Source: Sophora flavescens (lineage: Eukaryota > Streptophyta > Magnoliopsida > Fabales > Fabaceae). From it: a DNA stretch of 64,000 nt. Below the pieces are notes generated by a model that made no database searches, was not told where the DNA came from, and saw nothing but the letters and a program-made list of their open reading frames with translations. Below, piece after piece: positions 44,751-56,807 of this stretch (position 1 is the first letter of the stretch; each line of letters begins with the position of its first letter). The DNA is taken from contig CM061063.1 of assembly GCA_030762895.1 (NCBI GenBank), positions 57,677,196-57,741,195 of the forward strand, in the 5' to 3' direction. The position numbers were made by a program, and so were the translations under genes.

Positions 44751-44861
44751 ATTATCTTTAAGTTATCAAGCTTGTCTTTACTCGGTTTGGTGTCTTCTTC
44801 ATTATTAGAAGCGTTATCGTTCTTGCGTTCTGATCTGTACAGGGAAGCACGAGCATGCTAT

Positions 44862-46149
44862 TGATGGTTTGGCAAGTGTACCAAATCGTACAAGTAATAA
44901 AGTGAAAGTAAAGTATCGTTCCCAACGAGGATTATGATCAAGTATCAACGTAGCCTAGGCAATAGCTATTTGAACGAATGAATGTCATGGTTCCAAGAAT
45001 TTTTATGAATTCTTTATTACAAGTTGTCACAACAATGAATGAAACAAATGCAATTAAAGAATGAATTCAATATAGGTAAAAACGGTTAGGTATCGGAATC
45101 CATCAATTTTCACCTAATGTAACTTTGTTCAATGTTAATATTAATCCAATTCATTCAATTGACATTCAAATCCCTAACCTAGATTTATCCCTAATTCCTT
45201 AGGTGATAATCATTTTGTTACAAATCAAGAACCCTAATTCCTTAGGTGATGCAAGATTAGAACAAACATTAAGCATTGGATTTACAAGAATGTATTGCAA
45301 TATAGTTCTATTCCTAGAATCAACATCATAATATTAATCCACTTCATTTCCAATTCAATCACCAATTTTCCAATTGTGAAATTGAATCTAATCATCATTT
45401 CAAGGTTGATCAATCCAAGAAAAGCATTAAGCATAGAAGAGATTAATCAAACTGAACGAAATTGCATTGAAATCACAAATCAAACTTCATTACATCAAGA
45501 TTCAATCAAGTTCATCCAAAACCTAACCTAAGAGATCTAGCTACTCATGGTAAAAAGGGATGAGAAGGAAGAACTTGAGTAGATGTGAGTGGAGGCAGCC
45601 ATGGAAGCTCTAATTCTTGTTCCCAAGCTTGAATCTCCAAAGACTCCAGAGAGAAAGTGATGAACCAATGTGAAGAAATATGAAAAATGAGCAAAAGATC
45701 CTTTAAACTCTGCTCAAATGTGAATTTATAGTGTTTCTGTGCGTCGCCCAGTGCTGAGTGCCCCTGGCCAGCGCTGGGCGCTGGCTTCCGCGAGAACCTG
45801 CAACTTGCTATCAAAACCAGCGCTGGGCGCCAGGCCCTTTCCAACATGCCAGTGCTGGGTGCCAAGATCACAGCGCTGGGCGCTTCTGGATCTGCTTTCT
45901 GCACTACTGATTTCTTCAGTTTTTGTCCGGGCAGAGCGCTCGATTCCAAAGCTAAGCACTGGACTACCATTCCTGCACATTTTCAACATATTTTGGGTGT
46001 CCTTTTCACACAAATAAAGATCCAATGAATCCAGACTTTGTTCATATCAAAGTATGTATTTTGCTATCACTTTTCCTATGATTCCTAAGATTATTTACAA
46101 ACTCTTTCCTAATTACACTTCCAAACTAACATATATTGCACTTTCATCA
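44862..46149 (-). mobile_element. K: solo LTR of Athila/Tat type inside G LTR
   Basis: TGATGGTTTGGCAAGTG...ACTTTCATCA. The uninterrupted G sequence (GCATGCTTTCCCC) is at 52253, which fixes the insertion site; flanks GCTAT and CGTGA do not form a clear duplication. It contains a GC dyad cluster with CAGCGCTGGGCGC words (45740-45890) and, on the minus strand, TATAAATTC (45722-45733) right after it. No genes. Confidence 0.78.
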
Positions 46150-47640
46150 CGTGATTTCCCCTCAGCACAGGCGTGCTGACTGTTAAGTCAAGCACGGTCG
46201 TGTTGACTGTTGAGCATGGCCGTGCTCAATGGAGCGTGGTCGTACTGTTTCTGGGCAGGATGGTTGAACAACCCTTACTAAATTTCCTAAGGCATTCGAA
46301 GATCAAACCTATTGGTTTAAGCTACACCATCAACCATCAGTTTCATTACCTTTAATTGTTCCCATGTCTTTTACTTCCAGCTTCAATACTAACATCCCGA
46401 AAACACTCACTAATCAATCCAAGGGTCTTTGACTAAGCCCTGTGAACATAACCTTGCCAATACTATATTCATGTCTTATAAACAAACTGGGAAAACATCC
46501 CTTAAATGCATTCATCTTTATTAACATATCTTCTAAGGTATTAGCATCATTAATAAGCCTATTAATTGGTTAGAGTCTTATTAACGTAATTGTTGGCATT
46601 AACATCCACAACAATCAACACTCATTCAGAGAACCACATCATCATCATTATCATAACAGTCTCATCATTATTATAACAACAACATCATCATCATCATCAT
46701 AATAGCATAATCATCATCATGAACATTCAAGGTATCATAAAACATCATACTCAATTGGGCATATCAATAACATCCAATCATACATCATCAATAATTAACA
46801 TCAAACAATACAATAATTAAAGCATGTCATTAACATTAGAATCATATTATACATATATCAATTAACTTAAAATAGGCAAACAACATACGACGGGGTCATG
46901 GGTTAACCCTTCATCTTATGCTACCCCCAACACCTACATGTCAATATTATTCCTTCTCCCCATACCTGGTATGAAGATTCCCAAAACGATAAAGTTGGCA
47001 AACTAGACACGTTTCCTCGAGCGGCTCAACGAGTTCCTCAAGCCTTGGTCAAACAAGAAGGGAAGAGAATAACCAAATAATCCCCAATTCAAAATAAAGG
47101 GAAAAGGAGATTAGGGAGGGATAACTTCGTTACCTCAAACGATGCTAATACGCGTAACTTCTCACCCAAACAGACAAACCCCAAGAACTTCAAGGGATTC
47201 AAGGGAAAACTAAGAAAGATGAAGAGAGGCAGCTATTCTGAGTTTAAAAATGTGAACAATAGGGTTTAGGTCGAGTCTAATGGTATAAATACAAGTTAGG
47301 ACATAACGAGCTCCTAGTTCAGCAAAAACTATATACAGATCAGTATTTTAACCATAACCTGAGTTACAAGTTTCCGATTGAGGCATTCTTGGTGTCGTTA
47401 GAAAGCTCAGAGAAATATATACAAATTAATATCAGATGATTGAACCCTAAATCGGACTCCAAGATGGTTAAAAGTTCAATGGAAGTTTAGCAACATATTT
47501 GGTAGTTATTCCTAGATAGGATCCTTAGGAGAATATGATAAGATCTTAAGAGATAACCAAAAAGAGGATTATCCTTTATTAATAAGGACTCAAATCTGAT
47601 TGGTTGAGGGGCTAAAATCTAAGAATTACACTATCTCTAT

Positions 47641-48298
47641 TTAAATACTAAATCACACGATATCTCATCCTATCATTCTTAATCACTTATTATTAATAAA
47701 ATCACATATCATATATTAACATATAAAACCACAAACAAAATCGTATATTAATATATATATTATCATATGTAATAATATATACATACATATATAATAAAAT
47801 CACTAATCACAATTACATTATCAATTATATAAATAACAATACTAACTTCATTAATAATAATAATAACAACAACAACAACTAGATATCCATAGTAACATAA
47901 TCCCTTATACGAAAATCGGGGTGTTACAATTCCACCCCCTTATAAAAATTTCGTACTCAAAATTTCTATTTAAATACTAAATCACACGATATCTCATCAT
48001 ATCATTCTTAATCACTTATTATTAATAAAATCACATATCATATATTAACATATAAAACCACAAACAAAATCGTATATTAATATATATATATTATCATATG
48101 TAATAATATATACATACATATATAATAAAATCACTCATCACAATTACATTATCAATTATATAAATAACAATACTGACTTCATTAATAATAATAATAATAA
48201 TAACAACAACAACTAGACATCCATAGTAACATAATCCCTTATACGAAAATCGGGGTGTTACAATTCCACCCCCTTATAAAAATTTCGTCCTCAAAATT
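47641..48298. repeat. 329-bp tandem duplication spanning the G LTR/internal boundary
   Basis: TTAAATACTAAATCACACG starts at 47641 and again at 47970. Each unit includes the LTR end (GGGGTGTTACA) and the PPT (CCACCCCCTTATAAAAATTTCG). CTAT precedes both units and the end, suggesting microhomology-mediated duplication. Confidence 0.9.
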
Positions 48299-48299
48299 T

Positions 48300-49370
48300 C
48301 TATCACCTTGATTGGTTAAACTTTCACCAATTAGGCACATACATTGGGTTAAGTCCTCGGACTCGGAGGCTTCAGATCCACTAAGAGTACAAACTCTCAC
48401 GGTGGTCTTCAATTGATTGACTTGGGGTCTCTGGTACCTGCTAGCGTTGTACGGTTCTGACTTCGCTCTTCTACACTCCCGGTTGATGTGGCCAGACTTG
48501 CCACACTTGAAGTAGATGATGTCTGTCTCCTTGCACTGCCTGATATAATGATCCCATCCACATTTTCCACACCTGAGAGGCCTAGGAGCAGAATGATCCC
48601 AATCCCTGGGCTCGCTTGCTGAAAACTGTGACTCTTTGCTACTCTGCTTGAAATCCCGACCGACTGGAGCTAGACGCTGCCTCACCTCGTTCTTCTTATC
48701 AATATTCTTACAATTATGAACATCTGAACTCTTGCAGCTTGCCACTCTGGACTTGTAGGCATCCTCGAAGATCCTACACTTGTTTACCAAGACTGGAAAC
48801 ACTCGGATCTCCTGCTTGATCTCTGGACGCAGGCCATCTTCAAACTTCACACACTTAGAGCGGTCATCATTCACATGTTGATACGGGGTGTAATAACGAG
48901 CAAGCTCCTCAAACTTCGCAGCATACTCTCCCATGGACATACCATCTTGCTTCAGAGCCAATAACTCCATCTCCTTCTTGTCGCGGATGTCAGCTGGAAA
49001 GTACTTCTCTAGAAATCTGCCTCGGAAGACATTCCATGTAACCATTGTACCCTCAGCTTCTACGCTGGCGACAATTCCCCCACCAGTGCTCAGCTTCCTC
49101 TGATAGCATGAACGTCCCAAAGATGAATTTCTGAACATCGTTGCATCCCATAGCCCGGAAGATCTTCTCAATCTCCCTCATCCATAAAAGAGCACCTTAA
49201 GGGTCATAGGCTCCCTTGAACTTGGGCGGGTCATTCCGCTAGAACTTATCCAGACCCTGAAACTCAGCCGGTCAATCATGGTGGTTGTTGTTCTGGTTCT
49301 GACCAATAGCAGTGGCAAGCAGTGCCAAAGCATCAGCGATCGCCTGGTCGTTCATACATTTTCCTTCCAT
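48300..49370 (-). pseudogene. G gag with CCHC region, joined directly to the PPT
   Basis: ATG at 49370 (MEGKCMNDQAIADALALLA). Frameshifts and a stop lie between 49180 and 49280. Capsid block with WNVFRGRFLEKYFPADIRDK and MSMGEYAAKFEELARYYTPY; CCHC-like CGKCGWDHYIRQC and a second knuckle with its first Cys replaced by Tyr (YFKCGKSGHINREC). Then VCTLSGSEASESEDLTQ, MCLIGESL and, within about 15 codons, the PPT and LTR. The protease DSG and all of pol are absent. Confidence 0.82.
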
Positions 49371-49380
49371 TGGTTCCTGC

Positions 49381-51385
49381 TGTTGTGCGTAAATGTGTGA
49401 ATAAAGATCGTTACCACGAGGATTTAAATGTATTGAATATAAATTCTAGATTTAACCTTTACTATTTAGCTTAACAAAATAAAAAGTAATATTAAGCACG
49501 TTAAGTAAATGGAGTAATTGGGTGTCAGAACAGTAAGTAATAAATGCAAGGGATTAATAAAAACAATAAATGGGTGTTTTAAAACAGAGATGGAAACAAC
49601 TAGGATTTTAATCTTTTGTAATCTTAACTTCAGGGTAATTTATGCTACAGCATTTAATCCAGGAAATGAAATTTGCTTACCAGCAGTAAGAACTGAGTTC
49701 ATTAAAAGCTTCTTATTCATAAGTTCAAATTAATTTCTCTCAGTTTTCAGATAAGCACGTCCAGCTACTTAAAGACTTGAAGGCTATTCCTAGCTCATTC
49801 AACACAATTAATTTTCCAATTAATTGTTATATATTTATCTTCTAGTCAAGTCCACTAACTTGGTTTTTCCAAACTTAGTTAATACTTCGGATTAGTTGAT
49901 CATTCTAAACCGAAATTAAACATTCAAGCAGAAGAGAAGAAAATGAATAACATCCATTGCATTGAATTACCCATCAGTGTTAATTACAAAATCATAGAAT
50001 CCTAACTAAGAGAATTTAGCTCATAATGAGCTTAAAGATAAAAAAATTAATAAAATAGGAAATGAAGGCATAAAAGCATAAAACGTAATTATTGAGAAGA
50101 CAAAGAAGAAAATGGAGGCTGCGGTACCCTGTACCAGCTGACACCTAAAAGGAGGCTAACCTATCACTATTTATACTAGTGCTCCCCAAGTAGGGTTTGT
50201 ACATTCTCTCTCATGCATACTTTTTGGGCTTTACACAAATTCAAATATTATAATACTTCTTGGCCCAATTCCCAAGTACACTCAGCTGAGGGTTGCATTT
50301 CTCTTTCCTAGTTGTGGGACGCGCTGCAGGTTTTTGTCTTTCAGTGAAGGTGCGCTGAGCTGACAACTCTTTTGTCTTGCAGTGATTATGTCTTCAGAAG
50401 ATGCAACATTCCATAGCATTACTGAAACAGCTCCACTCAACTTGAATATCATATTTTTCTGCTCAGCACTTCAAACATCTTTTCAGTTATATAATTCCTA
50501 AATTCCTGCTCGGTACTTTCAGCTCAAAGACTCAATTTCTTTTTAAAACTCTACTTTATTTTACCAAATTACTCGGAACCAGAACAATGATTTAGCTAAA
50601 AAGATAATAATAACTCTTATATCTAAGAGTTGTCACACCCCCAAACTTGAACCATTGCTTGTCCTCAAGTAATGACACTCAACAAGTATTAGCAAAATAT
50701 GAACAAAATCAGAACAGCATATAAAAATTCCATGGCAGTCCTCAGATACATTTTTCAAAGACCTGTTCAACACAAAACACCCTTTCTTAATCACCTCCCA
50801 AAGTGTGTGTTTTTTCAAAATTCAGTTTTATCAAAAAGACTCCAGCCAAATCACTTCTCAACAGTCTTAGGTGCATTTTCCAACTATCGTTTGGGCATAA
50901 GGATGAGAGTACACCAGATTATCTTCCTAAGAAAAAGGGCTTAAACATACTTTTGGATTTGTCACATCACTCTTTTCACTCTACTTTATGATCTTGTTGG
51001 TGTTTCACTCAATCATCATTCACATGCAACTCTATCATAGGCTTGACAGATTTCTAGCAATCAAAGACACAAACACATGACTATACATGGCAAGAGGACT
51101 TGATTGGGTGTAATGGGGCTAAGGTCCAGGTGTGGAAATTTTTGGACAGTAGCTTAATTAGGTGGAGTTCAAGATCTCTTGTCCATATAACCCCCCCAAA
51201 CTTCGGCATTTATATATTTCTGTCCACATTTCTGATGACAAGGAGGGGTACTTTCTTGATTTGATTTCTGATTTTGAGTTTTCTTTTTTATAAAGGAAGG
51301 AGAGGCTACTTGAGTGTAAACGCACTTTCAGTTTTTCTGCAGGTCTTTAGTTTTTACTTTGTTCATTTGATGTGCCTGTTTCCTT
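49381..51385 (-). mobile_element. H: partial Athila/Tat-type element (LTR plus internal stub)
   Basis: LTR 49381-50635 (TGTTGTGCGT...GAGTTGTCA), followed by CACCCCCAAACTTGAACC, the minus-strand PPT (GGTTCAAGTTTGGGGGTG), then about 750 bp of internal DNA with no frame. Minus-strand TATA ATAAATAGTG is at about 50165-50178, with CAGCTGAG/GCGCTGAGCTGAC dyad words upstream (50280-50365). It inserted just upstream of G gag, and the right side is truncated at the G LTR. Confidence 0.72.
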
Positions 51386-52433
51386 CCTCCTCAGCACGCT
51401 GCTCACCGTCTTCTGCATAACACAAAAAGGGGCACATGCAAGGCTACAACAAAAGACGGGGAGTAAGAAACATATATATTAACATAACGGCATGGAAGCA
51501 GTTAGCAAGATGAACATGCATCATATAAACATAACATATCAACACAACCATCTCATCACATCAATATCATATATGTATATAATTCCGAACAAGGTATGTT
51601 ATGCGATGCAACGCTAATCCACTACTCCAATGCATGAATGAGCAACACAACGCACAACCAACAATCACCACCTCGGCTTGGGCCACTCAGCTACCCAAGT
51701 TCATCATCATCATCAACGTTATCTTTCATCTTTAGTCTTTAATCTTTTATCACAAACTCTTTTCACTTACACTCTGGATAAAAAACACCAGAGCTCAACA
51801 CCTTTACCATTAAACATCAAGGCCCCCTTGGCCACTCGGCTACCAAGGTCCGATATCTTTTAACAACACCTTGACATTGTGCATCAATGCCCCCTTGGCC
51901 ACTCGGCTACCAAGGTACAGAACAATATCACTCTGGACAATAAGCACCAAAGCTCAACACCTCGACCACTCGGCTATTGAGGCCCCTTTGGCCACTTGGC
52001 TACCAAGGTACAGAACAACATCATACCACTTTAATTATTAACACTCTGGCCCATAGGCACCAGGGCTCAACACCTTGACCATTAAGCATCAAGACCCCTT
52101 GGCCACTCGTCTACCAAGGTACATTATTATCTTTAAGTTATATAGCATGTCTTTACTTGGTTTGGTGTCTTCTTCTTTATTAGAAGCGTTTGGGGTGAAA
52201 CACCCCTTGTTATCGTTTTTGCGTTCTGATTTGTACAGGGAAGCACAAGCATGCTTTCCCCTCAGCACGGGCGTGCTGACTGTTAAGTCAAGCACGGTCG
52301 TGTTGACTGTTGAGCATGGCCGTGCTCAATGGAGCGTGGTCATACTGTTTCTGGGCAGAAGGGTTGAACAACCCTTACTAAGTTTCCTAGGGCATTCGAA
52401 GATCAAACCTATTGGTTTAAGCTACACCATCAA
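51386..52433 (-). repeat. G 5' LTR fragment with stem-loop array
   Basis: CAGCACGCTGCTCACCGTCTTCTGC onward aligns with 44095-44860 and 46150-46335 of the 3' LTR, without the K insertion. The stem-loop array is at 51675-52125 with about 12 hairpins. It is truncated on the left by H and on the right by I. Confidence 0.82.
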
Positions 52434-52456
52434 ACACAGGGATTAAACACAGGGAT

Positions 52457-53662
52457 TGGGTGACCAATTGTATTCAATATTTAAGGGAAGTAGTTAAGAT
52501 TGACCAAGTCAAGAGAGAGAGATGTTGTGAATTCAAGTAGTAACCAATTATCAAGAATTAAGCTAGAAAACAATTTAAGGCAAGAACAATTATCAAGATT
52601 AAGTGAATTACGAATGGAGAAGATCTAAGGTAACGATTCCACCAACCCGTTTAAACATAGATCAAAGGTGATTACTTTCTATCCCTTGGTTCAATTACAT
52701 GCCAATCAGGAACCCGAAATTATCCTAATGCCTCGGTTGAGCACAACAGAAAATACCTAAACATGCAAATCAACGATATCTCTATGATGACAAACATGCA
52801 AGAATCATTAAGTTATTGGTTCCCTATAACGATTTCTCCTAATATATTTATATCAATATTCAATTTGTGTTCTTAATTCAAGTCCTAAAGCGTGAATCTC
52901 CGGTTGGAATCAACACGCTTGACTAGTTAATCACGAGCTCATATGATCAACACATACAAAACATAATTAAGAAACAAAATTGAGAATTAGGGAGTCGAAA
53001 ACATCACAAAATCATTATGACGAGTGACTTCATCGCTTCCTTAGAAATAGGATTAGTTCCTCATAGAGTACTTCAACATAATCCATTCAAAAGAAAACGT
53101 GAATAAAAACAATAAAACTATTTGTAAACCTAATCGAGACGCAACTCACAAAAAACTAAGATTGGATTCTTCAATTCGCAACACTACAAGCTTTATATAG
53201 AAGTTTAATTCTGCGGTCGCTCGTGGGGTGAGCACTTAAATTTGGCTCCAGTCTGAGTTTGAATCCTCGCAGGGCGAGGCATGTCTCGCGAGGCGAGACT
53301 GAAAAGTCTTCAGAAACCTGTGTCTGGCTCGCGGAGTGAGCCCTGTCTCATGGGGCGAGACTGAAAGCCTTCAATTCCTGCTCGACATCAGTTCTGGATC
53401 GCTGGGCGAGACCTTGGAAATTCCTTTTTGCTTGTTTTCTTCATATTATCCAAGTTTCCCGGAGCTTCACTTTTAACCTGAAATAAAAAGTAGCATTAAT
53501 TTCTTTGTTTTGTCTAGAAAAAAGAAGAAATTACTAGAAATTATTCCTTCGCTTGTGAACAATTAAAATCAAATTTGGGCTAAAACGAGAATGAACTCGC
53601 ACGTTTGGTATCAAAATTGAGGTTTTTATAGTCATAAAACTAGATGAACCAAACGTTTATCA
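52457..53662 (-). mobile_element. I: Athila/Tat-type LTR with TCGCGAGGCGAG words
   Basis: TGGGTGACCAATTG...CGTTTATCA; on the minus strand it starts TGATAAACG and then GTTCATCTAGTTTTATGAC, like LARD2. Dyad cluster CTCGCGAGGCGAGAC at 53215-53410; minus-strand TATA TATATAAAG at 53191-53203. The right flank is F integrase but the left flank is the G LTR, so DNA was deleted on the left; AACACAGGGATT is repeated at that junction (52434-52457). Confidence 0.7.
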
Positions 53663-54558
53663 CTATTGTTGTAGGTGAACTCTATTAGGGGCAAAAAATT
53701 GTCCCAACTACCTGACTGTTCTAGCACACAAGCTCTAAGCAAGTCCTCTAAGGACTAGATGGTTTTCTCAGACTGGTCATCCGTCTGCGGGTGGTAGGCT
53801 GAACTTAGCCTAAGCTTGGTATCTAAAGCCTCGTGTAAACTAGTCCAAAACCTAGAGGTAAACCTCGGGTCTCTATCCGACACTATGCTAGAAGGTACAC
53901 CATGTAACCTAACCATCTCTCTGATGTACAACCTGGTCAACTTTTCCAAAGGATATTCCATGTTAATCGGGATGAAATGGGCAGACTTAGTCAATCTATC
54001 CACAACAACCCTTATCGCTTCATAACCTGCTGGAGTCCTCAGGAGTCCAGACACAAAATCCATGGCAATACTGTCCCATTTGCATTCTGGGATACTTAAA
54101 GGTTACAACTTTCCCGATGGCTTCTGGTATTCTATCTTAGACTTTTGGCATACTAAACAAGCATACACAAACTCAGCCACATCTTTCTTCATCCTAGGCC
54201 AGCAAAACATCCTCTTTAAATCCTGGTTCATCTTAGTGGCACCTGGGTGAACAGTCAGTCCACTCCTATGTCCTTCTTCAAGGATCAACTTCCTAAGCTC
54301 TGGGACGTCTGGTATACAAATTCTATCTTTGAACCTCAAAACCCCATCACTTCCGTCCTTAAAACTAAGGTCTCTACCTTGAGCAAGCAACTCCCTCTGG
54401 TCTAAGAGAAACTTATCTACCTTTTGGCCTTCTCTAATCTCATCCATCAAACTGTTAGTAACCTTCAAGGTTCCAAGCCTAATGCTCTTAGGGGTAACTT
54501 CCCAAGCTAAACTTAGATCTCTAAACTCCTCGATCAGATCCATCTCCCTAACCATCAA
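53663..54558 (-). pseudogene. F integrase (C-terminus missing)
   Basis: HHCC zinc finger in GHRSGLTVHPGATKM and CLVCQKSK; stop after SGKL at about 54103. Catalytic core: MDFVSGL (Asp), SDRDPRF (Asp), QTDDQSEKTI (Glu, with the usual Gly before Gln changed to Asp), then a stop at about 53755 and SGSWDNFLPLIEF up to the insertion of I at 53662. The rest of the core and any chromodomain are gone. Confidence 0.87.
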
Positions 54559-55151
54559 AGCAGTGCCACTACATTGGCCTTTCCTGGGTGGTTGGTCAGA
54601 TCAAACTCATAATCCTTTAAGAACTCCATCCACCTACGTTGCCTCACATTGAGCTCTTTCTGATCAAACAGATATTTCAAACTCTTATGATCACTAAAAA
54701 CCTCAAACTTAGCTCCATAAAGGTAATGCCTCCAGATCTTTAAGGCAAATACCACAACTCCTAACTCTAGATCATGGGTAGGCTAGTTCATCTCGTGGAT
54801 TTTTAACTGCCTAGAAGCGTAAGCTACTACCTTACCATCTTGCATCAACACTCCACCTAAACCTTGCTTCGATGCATTACAATACACTACGAAGGGTTTA
54901 CTAGGATCGGGCAAAACCAAAACTGGTTCTGATGTTAACCTATCTTTCAGGGTTTGGAAACTCACGTCGCACTTAGAGTCCCACACAAACAACTGCCCCT
55001 TCTTGGTGAGACGGGTCAAGGGTAAAGCTAACTTAGAAAATCCTTCTATGAACCTCCTATAGTACCCTGCTAAACCCAAGAAACTTCTAACCTCGGTCAC
55101 TGACTTTGGCGCTTCCCATTGGAGCAACGTCTCTACTTTAGCTGGGTCCAC
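54555..55151 (-). pseudogene. F RNase H
   Basis: Begins within the RT connection (SFLGLAGYYRRFIEGFSK). The first RNase H motif reads VYCNASKQGLGGVLMQ where the family has YCDAS, so the catalytic Asp is Asn. A stop at 54783 interrupts the next block; VFSDHKSLKYLFDQKELN is intact after it. Confidence 0.85.
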
Positions 55152-56345
55152 CCGGCTATTCCACCTTTAGAGATCACGTGACCAAAAAAATTCCCCTCTT
55201 CTAACCAAAACTCGCACTTAGACAACTTAGTATACAACTGCTTCTCCTTAAGGGTCTGCAAGACCACCCTCAAGTGCTTCTCATGTTCTTCCTTGGTCTT
55301 GGAGTACACTAAGATGTCATCTATGAAAACCACCACAAACTTATCCAAGTAAGGGTGAAAGGTCTTGTTCATGTAATCCATGAACACAGTAGGAGCATTA
55401 GTCACACCAAAGGGCATAACTAAGTACTCATAGTGACCATATCGCGTTCTAAACGCTGTCTTCAGGATGTCCTCAGGATTAACCCAAATCTGATGGTATC
55501 CTGACCTCAAATCTATCTTCGAGAAAACACAAGCCATGATCAACTGATCCATGAGATCATCAATCCTAGGGAGGGGATACATATTCTTAACAGTCACCTT
55601 GTTGAGCTGTCGATAGTCGACACACAACCTCATACTGCTTCTTCTTCACCAACAACACTGGCGTTCCCAATGGGGATACTCTAGGTCTGATGAACTGCTT
55701 CTGCATCAGATCTTCTAATTGTTCCTTTAACTTGGCTAGCTCTAGAGGAGACATTCTATAAGGTGCTATGGATATAGGCCTAGTGTCAGGCACTAAGTCT
55801 ATGGTAAACTCCACATCCCTCTCTGGGGGTAGTTTGTAAACATCCCCCGGGAACACTTCAGAAATTTCTCGCACAACAGGCACGTTGTCGACATCAGGAG
55901 GGCTCTCGACTTCCAAGGAAGACAGCATCATGTACACTTGGGCTCCTTCGCTCATCGAAGCCTTAACTTGGTTGGCAGAGAGAAAGCTAGGATCCCTAGA
56001 CTCCACCGGAGTTCCAAAAACTATCGTTTTATCGAAGCAATTCAGAAGAACGTGGTTGGAAGATAACCAGTCCATGCCAAGAATAACATCAAGGTCTTTT
56101 AGAGGTAAGCATACAAGATCAACAATAAAGTCTCTACCGTCTATGGTAATAAGAATATTCTTGCATGCATAAGAAGTAAGAACATGTTCATTCGTGGGTG
56201 TGGCAACAACTAAATCACACTCAAGAAGTGTCACAGGCAACTTAAGACTCTTAGCACATTCATATGACACAAACGAGTGAGTCGCACCCGAATCAAACAA
56301 TACAGTCAAAGGAACTTTATTAATGAGGTACATACCTTGGATCAA
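55133..56345 (-). pseudogene. F protease and reverse transcriptase
   Basis: Protease: LFDSGATHSFVS with the catalytic DSG, then DVILGMDWL. RT: APYRMSPLELAKLKEQLEDL, a frameshift near 55620, LCVDYRQLNKVTVKNMYPLP, SKIDLRSGYHQI, MPFGVTNAPTVFMDYMN and the catalytic VFIDDILVYSKT, followed by ECEFWL-type sequence (SKCEFWLEEGNFFGHVIS). The frame is lost near 55160. Apart from the frameshift the catalytic residues are in place. Confidence 0.9.
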
Positions 56346-56726
56346 ATCTTCAGATTCTGAGGTCTCGGCTCCACTGAGAGTAAAGACTCTCCCCGTGGTC
56401 TTCAGTCGGTTGGCTTGAGGCTTCTGACCCTTGCTCGCATTCTGTGGTTCTGACTTTCATCCCTTGCAGTTCCGGCTAATGTGGCCATGCTTGCCACACT
56501 TGAAGCAAATGATGTTTGTCTCCTTGTATTGGGTAGTGAAGTGGTTATGTCCACACTTTCCGCACCGAAGAGGTCTAGAATTTGGAGAATCCCATCTCCT
56601 AGATCTGTTTGAAGGAAACTAGGACTTCTTGCCATCCCGCTTGAAGTCCTGCCAGCTGGAGTGAGACGCTGTTGGTGTAAGCCCTTGAGGCCAGTGTATT
56701 TCTTAGACTTACATTTGTATCTTGAC

Positions 56727-56728
<2 letters not shown>
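56346..56728 (-). pseudogene. F gag C-terminal region with CCHC knuckle
   Basis: Contains the gag-protease linker (GRVFTLSGAETSESEDL near 56345-56395) and, in shifted frames, sequence homologous to the G knuckle (56450-56570, minus: CFKCGKHGHIS-like and a KCGHNHF-like finger). Stops and frameshifts are present. It is separated from the rest of gag by insertion L. Confidence 0.65.

Positions 56729-56807
<79 letters not shown>

Larger units (their letters stand above)
43784..47928 (-). repeat. G 3' LTR
   Basis: TGTGACACCC...CGGGGTGTTACA; diverged from the F LTR but collinear (CCCAACCCCGATGTCACATTACAGAG at 43985; stem-loop array 44376-44750; CAGCACAGGCGTGCTGAC words near 46165-46240). Interrupted by K at 44862. 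Confidence 0.85.
43784..52433 (-). mobile_element. Element G: gag-only chromovirus-like element nested in F
   Basis: 3' LTR 43784-47928 (with K inside), PPT ATAAGGGGGTGGAAT on the minus strand, gag-protease junction and gag (48300-49370), then H, then a 5' LTR fragment (51386-52433). There is no RT, RNase H or integrase. It starts directly after CATGC in the F LTR. The right target duplication is lost with the deletion by I. Confidence 0.8.

Noticed and set aside
45545..46025. Overlapping frames of 141 and 99 codons in K
   Set aside because: They arise from the GC-rich CAGCGCTGGGCGC repeats on both strands and lie inside a solo LTR.
46620..46730. ATC-rich stretch as a functional repeat array
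   Set aside because: Simple trinucleotide drift (ATC/AAC) common to these LTRs; no pairing or spacing structure.
43784..48262. G LTR ending at 48262 rather than 47928
   Set aside because: The second terminus belongs to the 329-bp tandem duplication that includes the PPT; the first terminus is the LTR end.
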